Source of the DNA: Archilochus colubris | Taxonomy: Eukaryota > Chordata > Aves > Apodiformes > Trochilidae | NCBI GenBank assembly: GCA_023079485.1 | Contig: CM041084.1 | Location: forward strand, 105,176,967-105,240,966 | DNA length: 64,000 bases | Direction of reading: 5' to 3' | Shown: in pieces, positions 1 to 12,509 of the stretch | How the letters are laid out: each line of letters begins with the position of its first letter | Position numbering within the stretch: position 1 is the first letter of the stretch | Notes under the pieces: model-generated | Told to the model about the DNA's origin: nothing | The model's input: only the letters and a program-made list of their open reading frames with translations | Database searches by the model: none | Position numbers and translations under genes: made by a program

Positions 1-146
1 TCCAATAAATCCTTAATTTTAAATGTCAACTGCAAAACATAAATCCCTTTAATAGATTTCAAACTGTGGTGACAAAGTTGTAATTGCAGGGTCCAGCCCA
101 CTAAAAATCAGTCCAATGAACTCGTTTTGCATTTTAGCCAGCCTTC

Positions 147-260
147 GGGTTTTGTTGTTTGTTTTTTGGTTTTGTTTTGGGGTTTTGTTTTTTTGTGGGG
201 TTTTTTGTTTGTTTGTTTGGGTTTTTTTTTGTTGTTGTTTTGTTTTGGTTTTTTTTTTGT
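147..260. repeat. T/G-rich low-complexity tract
   Basis: This stretch consists almost only of T and G on the plus strand (TTTTG, TTTG and GGGG runs) and has no regular period. It creates a spurious open frame rich in Phe, Cys and Val on the plus strand and a Lys/Gln-rich one on the minus strand. It may be a decayed poly-purine/pyrimidine or old retroposon tail. No function is evident. Confidence 0.8.
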
Positions 261-680
261 CATGTTTTAATCTCATCTTTGATCTTTTAGGACTTTTCCA
301 TTGCATTCCTGAGCCTGGTTCTGGATTGCTTATGGCTCAAGCGGAACTGAATCTTGTTGCTATTCCTCGACAGACGTCTGAAGTGCAAAGTCTACTTGAT
401 CATAACTTTCTGTGTGGTTTACTGCAGTGCAGCACACACAGAAAGACCCTCAAGTCATGTGAAACAGGAGCTTTGACCTGAAGACACAATAAAGTTGGCT
501 AGTTCAGCTGTAGCTCAAAAGGTCACTTTTTCTGGGACTGCCTCTGAGGTCTGTTTTAAACTCATTATTGCATTTGATTTTAACCTATCATTTGTTTTAT
601 AAAGAGAAAGAATTCTTAAAAAAACCTCAGTGGTTATAATTTCAACAGTTTGACTGTCCTTTATTTAACATTAGGGACAT

Positions 681-800
681 GAAAAGACAAGGTTCCTACC
701 TGAGGATCTTACAATGTAAATTAGGCAGGGAGGACTGTGAATGATAAAAGCAGACAGAGAAGAGACTTGCCTAAGTATGTGGGAAGAATGGGGAGGCACA
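681..800 (-). repeat. Ancient MIR/L2-like fragment
   Basis: The segment reads like the worn amniote repeat in which a 'cttacaatctaaat'-type phrase is followed by 'cagagaagagacttgcc'. The second phrase resembles the reverse complement of the MIR box 'gggcaagttacttaacctctctg'. Divergence is high and the edges are fuzzy. The orientation is given relative to the MIR consensus. The family name is from memory, so MIR, an L2 3' end or another old SINE are all possible. Confidence 0.35.
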
Positions 801-1359
801 CAGAGAAATATTCAGAGTTGAGAAATATTCTACCAATTGACACTAATTATGATATTTTTCTTTCTTGCGCTATTTTCATCTAAGTATGGTAATAGTTATA
901 TTTTTCTCAATTTGCTTGCTTGTCAGTGAGCTATTCCATTGCAGAATCTTGCCTTCTGATGTCTTTTTCTGTTCTAGATTCCAGTGCTATAGGTAATACA
1001 AGCACATCTTTATTCTTCTGCTCAGCCATAGAAAGTAACACTGAAATCTCCTAAAATGTTATATACACTTCCCTTGGCAGTTTTTCCACAGCAGTCCATT
1101 GAAAAGTATGATTTGCTATTAATAGAAAATATAAATGAGCTTGAAATTCTGGGCTTCTGACACTGTTATGCCCTAAGAAATCTCTGACACATCTTTAGGG
1201 CTTTTTTGGTTTTTGTAATAAAATGTTTATAAACTACAAAAAAAAATTAGCTCTCAATTTCTTTTTTCTTATACTTCATTAGACTATCAAAAATACAAAA
1301 ACAAAAAAGAACCCAACAGCTTCTTTCCATTGTTCTCTAACAAAGAGGATGTAATACTA

Positions 1360-1900
1360 TGCAGGCTTTATTCTTTTTAAGTGTTGAAAGTGAGATGTTA
1401 TCAGAAATAGGAATATCAGAAAAGGTGATGGATCAGCCCGAGAAATTAAACTGCAATCAATCAGTAGGACCAGATGGTATTCATCCGAGAGCTCTGAAGG
1501 TACTGAAGACCAATGCAAGTGAGCTGCTAACAAAAATATGTAATTTATCATTAAAAACAGTTACCATACCAGAGGACTGGAGAGTGGCCAAGGTTGTACC
1601 CATCTCTTAAAAAGGTGCTAATGATGATCCTGGGAATTATAAGCCAGTAAGTATTGCTTAGTACTAGGAAACAATTTGGAAAAAATGTAAAAATATAGCA
1701 AGTTAAAAGGTAGCGAGAAAAAGCTGCTATGCTTCTACCTACATTCTGTCCACCCTCCTAGAACTACAGGAAATAGTTAATTAAGTAGTTGATAAAGTAG
1801 AACCAGAAGATAAAATTTATTGCTTCCAAAAGTTTATGGTAAGGTCTCTCATAACAAAAAAATAGCAGGTACAGGTTTAAAGTCAGGTATGGTGTAAAAG
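1360..1900 (+). mobile_element. Old CR1-type LINE fragment (reverse transcriptase part)
   Basis: Plus-strand translation gives GPDGIHPRALK at about 1468-1500, then PEDWR and AKVVPI up to about 1606. After a frame break it gives KKGANDDPGNYKPVSI (about 1610-1657). This is the standard order of the N-terminal reverse-transcriptase region in CR1/L3-like LINEs, before the catalytic palm motifs. A weak echo of the 'FDKVPH' block follows at about 1840-1860. Stops and frame changes show that it is dead. It is much more diverged than the CR1 copy at 19.2 kb, so it probably comes from an older CR1 lineage. It may belong to L3 rather than CR1 proper. Confidence 0.75.
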
Positions 1901-2024
1901 CTGCATTACAAACAAACAAACAAAAAAATCATATCAAAACAAAAAAGCCTGAAATGTCAGAAAGATCATAATTTTGTCCCCTGAAAGCATCTTACAAACA
2001 CTGGCAGATTACCACAACCTCCGA

Positions 2025-2120
2025 ATGAGGTGGTTACATTAGAGGTGAAGTAACTTACCTCTAGTTACAACAGCAAGCTGTGTCAGAACCAAGACTTCAG
2101 CCCATCAGCACCCAGGTTCC
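2025..2120 (-). repeat. MIR-like SINE fragment
   Basis: The phrase 'gaggtgaagtaacttacc' followed by 'acagcaagctgtgtcagaac' and then 'cacccagg' matches the order of the MIR core read in reverse complement (AAGTTACTT box, the GTGTGACC/AGCTGTGTG box, and the CCTGGGTTCGAAT region). The 5' tRNA-like end is not recognisable. The match was made by eye from the remembered consensus. Confidence 0.45.
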
Positions 2121-2129
2121 AGAGCTGCG

Positions 2130-3720
2130 TTTAGAGGATGAGACAGCATCCCTGTCTCCGATACTGCAGAAGAACCAGTGGTCAGCTGAAGCAGAGAAAG
2201 AGGTTAACTCTGAATTGCCCTTGGGATCAATAAGGGCAATAAAGATGATTTTGTTCAACTTAGTCATACACGATCTTGAAGAAAAACTTCTGCAATGAAG
2301 ATGGTGACATTTGTTCTCACTGCGACAGTCACAGAGTGATTTTTGGTATTTAGACCCAATGCCCATTGCTCTTAACAGGAAAATGCATGAGAGTGTTTTT
2401 GGCCATTAATGAAGATAACTGAATTCAGACGAAACTTTAAGTAATTCCAGAGCAAGCCAGTGAACTAAGATAAAAGGGTGACATCGGGGCATGTAAAATT
2501 AAACAGAACAATGCCATTGAGTGAATACTAGAACATATTTTCAAGAACTGATGGCTACTAATTAGCATGGGAAAATCTAGGTGTTGTTCACTGAAAAATG
2601 CTGTCCAGCATATTATAGGGGCTTAGAAGACATATGAAAGCAGAGAAGGCATTCAGATGCATTAAGAAAAGAAAGTGGTTAAACATAAAATATTCCAATT
2701 CCAATAAAATATCACAATTTCATGAGTAAAATCTTCATTTCTGGACATTCTGTTGTATTTTAGTCTGCATATTATAGGAAAGACACAGCAAACCAAGGAA
2801 ACAGAAATGCAGTAAATATGATTAATGAAATGGGGAACTGGACTGAGTTAGAACGCAGATTTAGAAGAACAGATCATTTAATTCAGAAACAAGAAGAGGA
2901 TGAGGAGTTTTAGGACCACATAAAATTTCAGTTGATACAGAAGAGCTCAGGTGTTCCTGTCTGTTCTCTTGATAAAAAAAAAAAAATCAGTGGGAAGCAC
3001 ATTTAAATGAATATATAGAGATGCTTTTATCATTAGAATATGTAGTTAAATCATGGGATTTATTGCTGCTGCATAGGATTGCGGGGAAAATAAAGAAAAG
3101 AAAGAAGAAAAAAGAGTGAAGAAGATAATAGAAAACAAAAGCAAAAGCAAATTAAAAGAGGGGGAGTAAGTCTTTGTCATGTCCCTCAGTTCCCTGAGAC
3201 TCTTCAGCTGCTCCTTCACAAAGATCACATGGCCAGTGATATGCAGGGCTGGTGACAGGGCATCTCAGGTTGCAAGGGAAGATCTGAGGAAAGGACATCC
3301 TATGCAGTAAGGTTTCCCCCCTAAAACCAATACTTTTTCAGACACAAATCCAAATAATTAGGTCTCCCTAACTCCCATTTTTCAATCTAAAGAGCTCTCT
3401 CTCAGTCCAGAACAAGGGAGGAGGAAAGACTGGTGAAACTTGGAGCCTGACTGCCCTGCTGAGCCTAGGACTGTGCTGCCTGACATCCTTTCCAGCCCTG
3501 CCAGCCTCTCCACAAGCATGCAAACTGTACTCCCAGGAGAGGAGAAAGCAGTGGGAACTTGATGTGATTCTCCTTGTGGAATTTCTCAGCACTTTTTTCC
3601 CTCCTCGGGATTTTTCCCAAGGGATGGGAGTATTTAGCCCTTACTTAGCTTCACCAGAGTATTAGACAGTTATTTGATTAAGTATAGCATCTGCAGCCAC
3701 ACTAGCTAGAATAAAAATTA
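2130..3720. other. Unannotated unique sequence
   Basis: AT-rich, with no recognisable repeat family or gene. It holds a 13-base poly(A) near 2976 and a purine-rich stretch at about 3090-3165. Short open frames here have no recognised homology. Confidence 0.5.
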
Positions 3721-3724
3721 TAAG

Positions 3725-3935
3725 GGCTATCAATCCTCATACTTCAGGGCATAAGCTGATCACCAGCTGGGGTCGAAAAGAAATTTCCCTCTGTGGTATA
3801 GTATTGCAATTAGGTGCATTGGGGGGGGTTATGCCTTCCTCAGTAGCCTCAGGCACTGGCCAGTGTGAGAGGCAGAGAGATACCAGGCTAGATGGACCAC
3901 TGGTCTGCTCCAATATGGCAATTCCTTTGTTCTGA
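3725..3935 (+). mobile_element. 3' end of an old CR1-type LINE
   Basis: The order of phrases is diagnostic: 'cttcagggcataagctgatc', 'gaagaaatttccc'-like, 'gccttcct', 'ggcactggccagtgt', 'gctagatggaccactggtct' and finally 'atggcaattcctttgttct'. I recognise this as the 3' untranslated end of a CR1 lineage common in turtles and crocodilians and present as fossils in birds. A run of eight G (about 3821-3828) is probably a later change. No coding part is attached. The terminal 'attcctttgttctg' stands where the short 3' tandem tail of CR1 would lie. Confidence 0.75.
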
Positions 3936-6087
3936 GGGCTGAATGTTTCTGCTGCTGAGCCGCCCTACTTTGTCATAATGTCAAAATCCAGCATTAATTA
4001 TAATTCTGAAAATGAAGGAATATTCATGAATTATTATGTTGGCAATAACTGCGTGTAATACAATACAGACAAAACCAGTGTCTGCTGCAGAGTAAAAAGG
4101 AAGTTGACAGCTTGGAGCACAAGGCAGTTTCTGTTTCCAGTTACCCTCCAGAACTCCCTGCATCCAAGAGTCAACACCTTTGAGAATAATAAAGTAATTA
4201 CAATTTTCTTTTATAGTATTCTGACAGCAAATTTGATTCAGTAGTGTCTGCACCGTTCAGACAAAGCAAAACACTCCAACAGTTTGATTGTGCAATGCTG
4301 ATGTTTTTTGTGAGCTCAAATTTAATCCTCAAAATGGCATGATGGCCTCGGTGAACATATTTTAAATAAATTTTCCTTCTGTAGCACTCTGGTCCCATCA
4401 GCATTTTGATAGAACTAAAACAAAAAATAATAATAATAATAAAAAATTCCAATAGCTGTTTTATTCCTGTCATGTTCTTTTTCTGAAGCAGTTCTCGGAG
4501 ATGATTGCTAGAGTACATTAAAGGCATACATTTTCGAAGTTAGTCAGTTGTCAAAGTGATTCTGAGAGTTGACAATCACATTTAAGGCAAATACAGAAAT
4601 CTGAAAAAAATGCTTACAAGCCACTCCATATTCTGTGCAATGATTTAGTTTGTAAAAGCACCCAGCTCAAGGGTTAAATGAAAGCAAAAGCAATCACTTC
4701 AACCATGTTTTTGAAGAAAATAAAACAGCTTGATGTAAGCTAAATGAAGGGGGTCTGTGACTTAAAAGGAATGGACAGATAGAGAAAAAGGTCAGAAGAT
4801 TAAATTTTCCCTAAGGGAAAAGTCATTCTTTGGAATCATTAACCTCCTTCTAGGTCACTACTGAAAAAAACAGCAGGAAATCCTACTGCTCCTAGAAAGA
4901 TGGGTGCATCGTATACCGCCCACTGACCTAGCAACTCTCTGGCAAACATAATTGTGCTTACACATTCTCCTCCAGGCATGCTTGGTTTTACTATGCCCAT
5001 TTTAAAGTGATATGATCTTTTAGGTGAACCAAGAAATGTATCCATAAAGGCAATATTCTAGGGGCCTGGAATGTTAAAAAGAGGAATCACTTGCTTAAAT
5101 GTCTTTTCTTTTAACAGAGAGAAACCCAGAAGTGCAGTCTGTGGATTTAGAAGTTGGTCAGTGATATGTATAACCCATTAGCCAGATCTCTTTAGGACTG
5201 AAGTGAATCGTCATTGTTTCAATATATTCTAGTGGCTTTTTACAACATAAAACAGATTGTCAGGATGCCAGGATGAACTGCAAGTTTCAAAATATCTTTT
5301 TGTCTCAAAGAACCCACATCAGAGTCTGTTTTCCAGGTTTTATTGTAAGCTAACAGCTCCATCCTAGAGAACTCAGAGAGTGAACATTACACCAAAGAGG
5401 AGAACTGGGCTCCTGTATAAAAAATGCCACCTTCTATAAAGCATTTAGAGGACATTCTGTAGCATTTATCTGCCCATATTGAGATGAACAATTATACCAT
5501 ATTCATGGAAAACAAATATTTTGTCATGGTCAGGCTTCCAAAAAAGTGAGGGAAGTTACCTCTGGTCAGTTTGTACCACAGGATGCCATGCAGAAAACCC
5601 CATATTGTCACTGAAAAGTGGGTACTTTTTCTTCCCCTTTTGCAACAGAAATCAAACTCTTGATCAGCATAAATGTGAATTTTTATTTGCTTGATAAATA
5701 CCCTAATTCAGCAAAGGCTGACAGGCAGTTGGATGCCTGTAGCTCTTCAAAGCCTAATTGAAGGCTGCAGGCAAAGCCTCTATCTCGTTGCAGAAACAAG
5801 GACTTGATCTTAAAATTTTGTATTATTGGAAAATATTCTGTCAACTATCTTAAAATCTCTTGTCTGTAGTCAGTGAAGTTTTTAAACAGGTGTATTCAGA
5901 AGAGAATTTCAACACGTAAAAAGACTTCAGCAACATAAAGTATGTTACGTAGTAAAAACCCCATAAGAATCTTCGGTCATCCATTAAGATATCTCATCTC
6001 AGGCCTGCTGAGTGAACATTGAGCAATACTTTTTCTTAATTTGATGTTGCCTTTTCCCATTATTTTTACATATACGAAATAATAATT

Positions 6088-6138
6088 AAAAACAAAAAAC
6101 CAAATAAAACAACAAAACAAACAACAAAAAAACCCCAC
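6088..6138. repeat. A/C-rich low-complexity tract
   Basis: Runs of AAAAC, AAAC and AACA units without T or G over most of its length. It resembles the complement of the T/G-rich tracts at 0.15 and 13.4 kb. Confidence 0.75.
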
Positions 6139-6976
6139 AGAAATTATATCAACCAATTTACTGCCCTGGAAGAAGAAAGATCTTTCATTAATTCTAATTT
6201 CTGACATTGTGCATTTCATAAAAAGCCACTTTTCACATGCAAGCAAGATCTTTCAAGATTTCACAAGACAATGAGGTGACCCCTGGAGAATAAAAGCATT
6301 GAATGAAGTAGCTAAGACAGAGAGAAATGAAGCATTGTTTGTAGAAATTAGTACTCTTTACAAAGCCTACCTCAGGACAGAATCACATGGACTTCACGAT
6401 CTTCAAGAAATCATAATTTTACTTATGTTCCCACAACGACTGTGTAGCCAAAAAGCAGGAAACTCTTCCTAAATGTTAACAGTCCACTTACCTAATGTGA
6501 GTGCAGTACATGGGTACCAATTTCCTGATATGTGTATGGCAAGGAAGGGAATCATATGCCTCATTTGTTTCCTAGCCAAAATACATTTTGGAGGCAGGAA
6601 ATCAAAAACACATCACAAACCTTGCCAGCAGACAGCACAGGTTAACTTGGCCAATATTAGCAGCTGTCAAGATGCTGTCAGTCTCAAGGGGTCACAGCTA
6701 CCAAAGCAGCACTTCCCTAATACCAAAAAAGTGGTTTTGAATCGTGCTTTCTTAAGGAAGAGTGAGGAAACATCACAGTGCCAGTACAGCTGCTTGGAGA
6801 ACTCCTCAAATTCAATGCAAAGGGTGCTCTAAAACAAAGCGGCCAAGGAATGCTGCAGCAGCAAGATGCAAGATTTGTTATAACACAGTGCAAGGGATAT
6901 CTGAAAGGGAAGTCAGATCATTAATGTGACTTTTCTTCCTCCTTGCCCGCCTCCCCATCTTCTTTCTTTGTAATTG

Positions 6977-7003
6977 ATATATATGTATATATACACACAC
7001 ACC
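6977..7003. repeat. Short TA/CA dinucleotide repeat
   Basis: Alternating AT and GT units pass into about six AC units. It is a short compound microsatellite. Confidence 0.75.
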
Positions 7004-7758
7004 CCTAAGTATCTATATATTTAAAATTGTATCTTTTCTCTAGTGAAACGGCATCTATAGTGATCAAAAATTTTAGGAGGTGAGCATTTCCTAAGATCTT
7101 TTCTACTTGTTTTTCCTGTGTTCCAGTGTTCTCTACCCACAGGACTCTGAAAAGCTGAAATTTCAGCAGTTCATAAGTCTGCCTGCCCACCTCTTTTATT
7201 AAAGGGTTGTGTTTCTTTTCTGTCAACACCTATTCTTTAACACACATCTCTGCTATCATTCAGGAAAATGTTGGCATAACCTTTTTTTTTTTTAATTTTT
7301 CCTTCTTTTAAATTCATTTCTATAGCTGGGCTCTTCCTTTTAAGTCCCCTTAATTTCTGTCATCAGTTTCAGCCCCAAAGTTCTCACTTCCAAAAGACAA
7401 TGAGCTGTTTTCACACATGTAAAATGCTTCGCAAAGTGGGATCGCAGATGTCACATTTACATGTTTATGTTTTCTGTTTCTTTCTTTCTTTTTTTTTTTT
7501 CAGGCTGTTGCTCAGTCCAGCTCTCCAACTCCAAGGTACTTCAGCAAAGCTGAGAGGCTCTCTCAGTGCCTCTGCTCAGAGCTCTGGCTTTACAAAATAA
7601 GCAGGTATCTCGAAATACGTGGCAGCTTCAGTTCCAAGGATAAAAGCAACCGCTGTAAAATCCGACAATGACCCCATGCACAAACACTCACAGTCTCTCA
7701 CACACGTGACCCATAAACCAGTGTTGTTAATTTTCCTTATGGTCTTGTCCCTTTCTGT

Positions 7759-7823
7759 GAGGGAAAAAAGAAACAAGAAGGGAAAAAAAAAAAAAAAAGA
7801 AAAAGAAAAGAAAGAAAAAGAAG
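7759..7823. repeat. A-rich purine tract
   Basis: Nearly pure purine with a 16-base poly(A) core followed by AAAAG and AAAG units. One C interrupts the first part. It explains the Lys/Glu-rich plus-strand frame and the Phe-rich minus-strand frame here. Confidence 0.8.
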
Positions 7824-10800
7824 TCTGTGAAAGGTGAGTTTTGAAGAAGGAATTCCTCTGAGACTGCCCTTGCAGAGATTCCCTGCCAGGATTGCAGGGG
7901 GCAAGAGAAGACCTGCTTTTGGCTCAGTGTGGTAGAGGCCGTGGGATCTGCCCCCAAATCTGGCAGCTCAGTGGGATGCTGTGACCTCTGGTCCTGGTGC
8001 CTAGGCAGCTCGGCCCCATTGTTCCCTGGGGCAGGCGGGATGGCAAAGTCGGGAGCAGGGAGAGAATCATGGCAACTTTTGCAGCTCTGGGAAAGGAGAC
8101 CACTTCCATATAGAGATTCAGAAGCTGTGAGCTGGCATCATGTTTATTGAGACTACTGAAGATTTCTGGGGTGTTTGGGTGATATAAAAAAAAGCCATGC
8201 AAATAAAAAGTACAGTCACAGAAAACAGCAAGAGCAAATCTAATTTGCCTCTTCCAAGCATCCTTGCCCCTATGTACATGAGTTCACAGTATTCTCTCTT
8301 CAGCTCAGGGAAGCAAAGAGCTCAGGAGTGAATCACTTTACCTTGAGCACCAGTTACTTGCCCCATTCTAACCTGCAGCTCCCCCTTCTCAGATGTTTCA
8401 AAGGTTTCTATTTTGGCCAGATCAGGGTCTTTTTTTTCACAAGAACAAAAAAAAGCTCATTGCTGTCACCAAAAGTGACACTCTCCTGATGCATCTCCCT
8501 CCCCCTCCTGCACATGCAATTATCAAGTTTCTGTTCCAAAGTATGAGATCTCTAGAGCTTCTAAATGAAGGGTTTGTAATAATTCTTTTAACATGGCAAA
8601 ACACCACATTATTCCCTAAACATTAATGTTGCATGAATGCGAGACTTCTTTTACCCATGAAATTTCCTTTTTGATTTTACAAAACAGAAAGTGCAATTTA
8701 AAACAATGCTAATGGAGTGCCTATATTCCATAATCTAAAATTATTTGGTGTGGTGCCAGTAACTAGCTTGCTAAAATGCTTTGCTGAGGAACCCACCTGA
8801 CCTTTAACAAGGTCACTTGAGCCTTTTCTTTCGTTATAGTGTCCTTATGGGTGTCCAGTAAAATGCACCATATTGTATTTGCCCATTTGTATACTGAAAG
8901 ACCAGAGTTCCATATTTTAGATCTGTTAAAAAATCTTATAAAATACCACTCAGCCATTAGGCACTAGCTGAGTTACTGCATATTAAAATAGTTACATCCT
9001 ATCCATGTTCTCTTTCAGTCGCTGTTTGGGACAGGGACATTTTTGTCCTCTGTGGTGCTTCATTTGAACACAAACCTCTAAGTTTTTGAACAATTTGGGG
9101 TGCTAGAGCATTTGTAGGAGAAGAGTGCCCTGGTGCATGGCTGTAGAAGTTCTCACACTTTTGCACCCTTTTGGAGGTGTGAAATCAAGTGTGGCTGCTT
9201 GAAGGCTGCCCAGCAAAACAGCCAAGGGAGGATCTGGTGAGAGAAGACAACATGGATATGCACAGTCAGCTTCAGTCACAAGACATGATCTGATATTCTT
9301 TCTCTTGAAAAACAGCATATTACTGTTTCTGTCTTTAAAGACTAGAGCTGTAATATATACCAAGACACTTTCTGATATCATTTCAGGGGGTCACTTTATT
9401 ATATTTTCTTGTTTCTATAAGTTTTAAATTATGTATCTGGTACATCCACCTTGAAAACTGAGCTTTTAACCAGTTCGTGTCATTATTCAACCTTAGCTGT
9501 GCATTCCACATTGACATCTCATAAAAACACTTCCATGCCCAGTTTTCTGCTTGGGTGTCATCACTCAGTGACCACGAAAGCATGAAACCAGATAGTGTTC
9601 TAGCAGATCAGTGTAACAACAATTTGACTAAACAAAAATAAAACAGCTTTTCATATTTATCTATCTTGATTTTTATTTTTTTTTAATTTTTGCCTATTTT
9701 TATGCTTCATTGGCTGTAAGCTCAGTAACAATGTTTTATAAAAGAACTTGAGTTTCTCTTCTCAGTGGATTAGACATTTTGCATTTTAGTGACTCCCACT
9801 AACATTTCCCTTCCCCCTACCCAAAAGCAGCCCTTTCCAATGACTTGAAAAAAAAAAAGGTTGATCTTTAAGTAATACATATGATATTAGTTTTTCCGTT
9901 TTAAAATAATCACATTATTGCAGACATTTTAATAGCTGTAGAGGTTGCTATGTATTAACATGATTCATGGTCCTTGACAGCAGTGTCTCTGAAAATCCCA
10001 CAGGAATGCAAAATACAAAACTCCACACACGTTCAAATTTTACTGCCTGCAGCTAAAAGAGGGGAAAAAAACCTTAAAACTGTTGAAACCCTTCAACTTT
10101 AAAAGCATTAATAGATGGTCCCAGGGGATTAAATCTAAATCTTAATGTGTAAAAATCAAGTTAATAACCACAGAGATTAATATGGTTGCATTTGATTATT
10201 GTGATAATGCAAACAATTAGTACTGCTAAAGTGAGATATATTAGCCTCCTACTTGCCCCACACACATCTGCAAAGCATTGGAAATAAGTGGAAATAAAAC
10301 ATTCTGCTCTGAAAGGTTTTTCTTTTTTCTTTTTTCCTTTGTCTTATTTTCTCTGTAGCTGACTCATTTTTAAATTATAATTGTTACCATTTTATTATTA
10401 AACCTCTCTTTTTATAAGACTCTCATAAAACTGGTTGCCATAATCATCCATTCCATATTGTCAGCAACATATGCATTCCACGACAATACTAGTAAATAAA
10501 TAAATCTTCTAGATAAATGACGTGGCTTTTTTTCCCTTTTCTTTTAAGGACAAAAATGCCATACAAATCTATTAAACAGAGAAAAATAAGAACTTCTTCC
10601 TAGTCCACTGTGAGGCAGTTGGTTTAATCCAGACTGCCCTGGGAACAGAACCAGGCATCTAATCCAATCTATATTATAGGCGGAGTTGGAAGTGCCACCT
10701 ATACTTAATGCTTGACACTTCCCATTATAAAACCCTTTTTTCAGTTGCATGTAACTGTGCCAGACTTTAAGTATTCATATAAAATTTCCCATGCTGGATG

Positions 10801-12390
10801 TCTGCCTCACTTTGATTTATTTGTTGTTCTAAAATTTGTAGTGAAAATAGTTCAGCAATTTCCAAGAACAAGATTATAGAAAATATATTATCTTCTCCAT
10901 ATTAAAAAAAAAAAAGTCTTTGCAACCATTTTAATCAATTAATATATCAATTCCCTTGGAGTGTGGACATGATACATCGCATAGAAAAAGAACTACCCTG
11001 ATGTCAAGAATGTGAAAACAGCCCAACTTTGGACAAGTCCTCAGCCTTTGCTCAAGTTCAGTAGGGACATCTGAGGAATTTGGCAGTGATGTTTTCCAAA
11101 GGCTCTGTCTCTACCAAGCACACACCAGGCTCCAGGTTTCAGGGTCTGGACAAAACTTACACCACCAATGCTGCTCCCAAATACTGTGGCTGCACTTATC
11201 TAGGCATGGGATGCAGGACTGCAGGAAAGTGGATGCAGAAATGTGAGGTTAGATGTCAACAATTTGAGACTGTACAATAAAATCTGTCATCCTACCTTGG
11301 TGAGAAGCAGATGCATGGTAGGACAGGGGCTCAGGAAAGGAGCCCTGGAGTGCAGCTTTATTACTACTTGCCCTGTATGATGGCAGAAGGACCAAAATCG
11401 GGATGAGGAGGAGCAAGAGGATGAGAAAATGGGAGTGGGACTGATGTGTGAAAAAAGCAGGCTGCAGGTGAGAAACCCAGTGAGAAAAACTTAAACTGGC
11501 TGGTGGCATAGGGATGGGGGGCTGGGATACCCAGGCATGGGGCAAGGGAACCATGAGCCAAGGAACCTGTGGGATGGAGACTAAAAAGCACAGGTTGGAG
11601 GAGGAGAGAATGGGCTGCTGGCTGCTCATCCCCAGGACCTGGGATGGACCCCAAGCATCTGAGGTCATCCCTTAGGCTCCTGTGCAACCACCCACAAAGC
11701 AAGTGTCTCATTCCCCTTAAGCACTGGAGTGCATACAAGATAGAATTTGCCTTCTTCTCCTAGCCCCAGTGGCTGAGGTCAGCACTGTCATTGTAAAGAT
11801 GTCAATTTGCTGCTGACCCACCATGATGGGACTTCTGTGGGGTTTTCAGATTGCTTCTTAAAATTAAGATACAAGACTGTACATACACAGAAAGTTTTAA
11901 AAGGCTGGTATCACACTATGAGACATTCAAAGAGTAAGAATAATTACAATTACTAATGCAACACGAACTTGCCCTCCTTTCATTATTTATCTTCAGCATG
12001 ATGTGAATGGACTGGATTTGTCTGAGCATCAGTTGGGAAAAATAGAAGAGAAAAAAACAGCACATGGTGTGTTGCAAGGCTGAAGGATAATGAAGAAGTA
12101 CAGAGGAAGAGAAAGGAGGGCTTCCTAGTTGATGTATTCAAATGTTGTCTTACACAGAGAGGTGTTCCTCTCCTCATCTGCAATTCTGCAGGAACATCAA
12201 GACCAGGATATTCCTGTATGGTCACTTACTATGTTTTGGGAGCGTCTGACTTGACACTTCAGCAGTCTGTTGTCCCACGTGCCAGTCACTGATGACTCCA
12301 TCTGAGCTGTGCAATGCCAAATCCTTTGACAAACCAGTAAAGACCTAGCATGGGCAGCTATAAGTAGGGTGAATGCTGGCCTTAGTTAAA

Positions 12391-12506
12391 GTCTGGTTGC
12401 CTCAATTCCCCTTTTGAAAAATGGGAATAACACCAACCTACCTCTCGCATGAGTGTTGTGAAAATGAATGAATTACTATTTATGAAGTACTGTAATGATG
12501 AGTGCC
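12391..12506 (+). repeat. MIR-like SINE, 3' half
   Basis: The sequence follows the MIR consensus in order: 'tgcctcaattcccc', 'gaaaaatgggaataa', 'cctacctc', 'gtgttgtgaaaatgaatga', then an 'atgaagtactgtaatgatga' segment where MIR has the growth of 'taaagcgctt...cagtgcc'. The 5' tRNA-derived part is not recognisable. This is an old amniote-wide SINE, and divergence by eye is high. It is the more convincing of the MIR-like fragments here. Confidence 0.6.
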
Positions 12507-12509
12507 CAA

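Larger units (their letters stand above)
3940..12390. other. Mostly unique non-coding sequence
   Basis: No gene or clear interspersed repeat is recognised. Small simple repeats include AAT units near 4427-4442, an A/C-rich tract at 6088-6138, TA/CA repeats at 6977-7003, a pyrimidine run at 7471-7501 and a purine run at 7759-7823. The part at about 10.1-10.26 kb is AT-rich with several TAAT/ATTA cores. The part at 11.25-11.74 kb is relatively GC-rich and has two overlapping minus-strand open frames of 139 and 124 codons, neither recognised. Confidence 0.5.

Noticed and set aside
116..481. 121-codon plus-strand frame rich in Phe, Cys and Val
   Set aside because: Its first half is the T/G-rich low-complexity tract. 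The second half has no recognisable domain.
7471..7533. Polypyrimidine run followed by CAG, resembling a splice acceptor, with AAG|GTACTT 30 bases downstream
   Set aside because: The implied exon would be about 29 bases with no supporting frame or neighbouring exon. Such signals are common by chance.
11249..11738. Two overlapping minus-strand open frames of 139 and 124 codons
   Set aside because: They share the same stop-poor, GC-richer composition, have no recognisable motif, and cannot both be coding.
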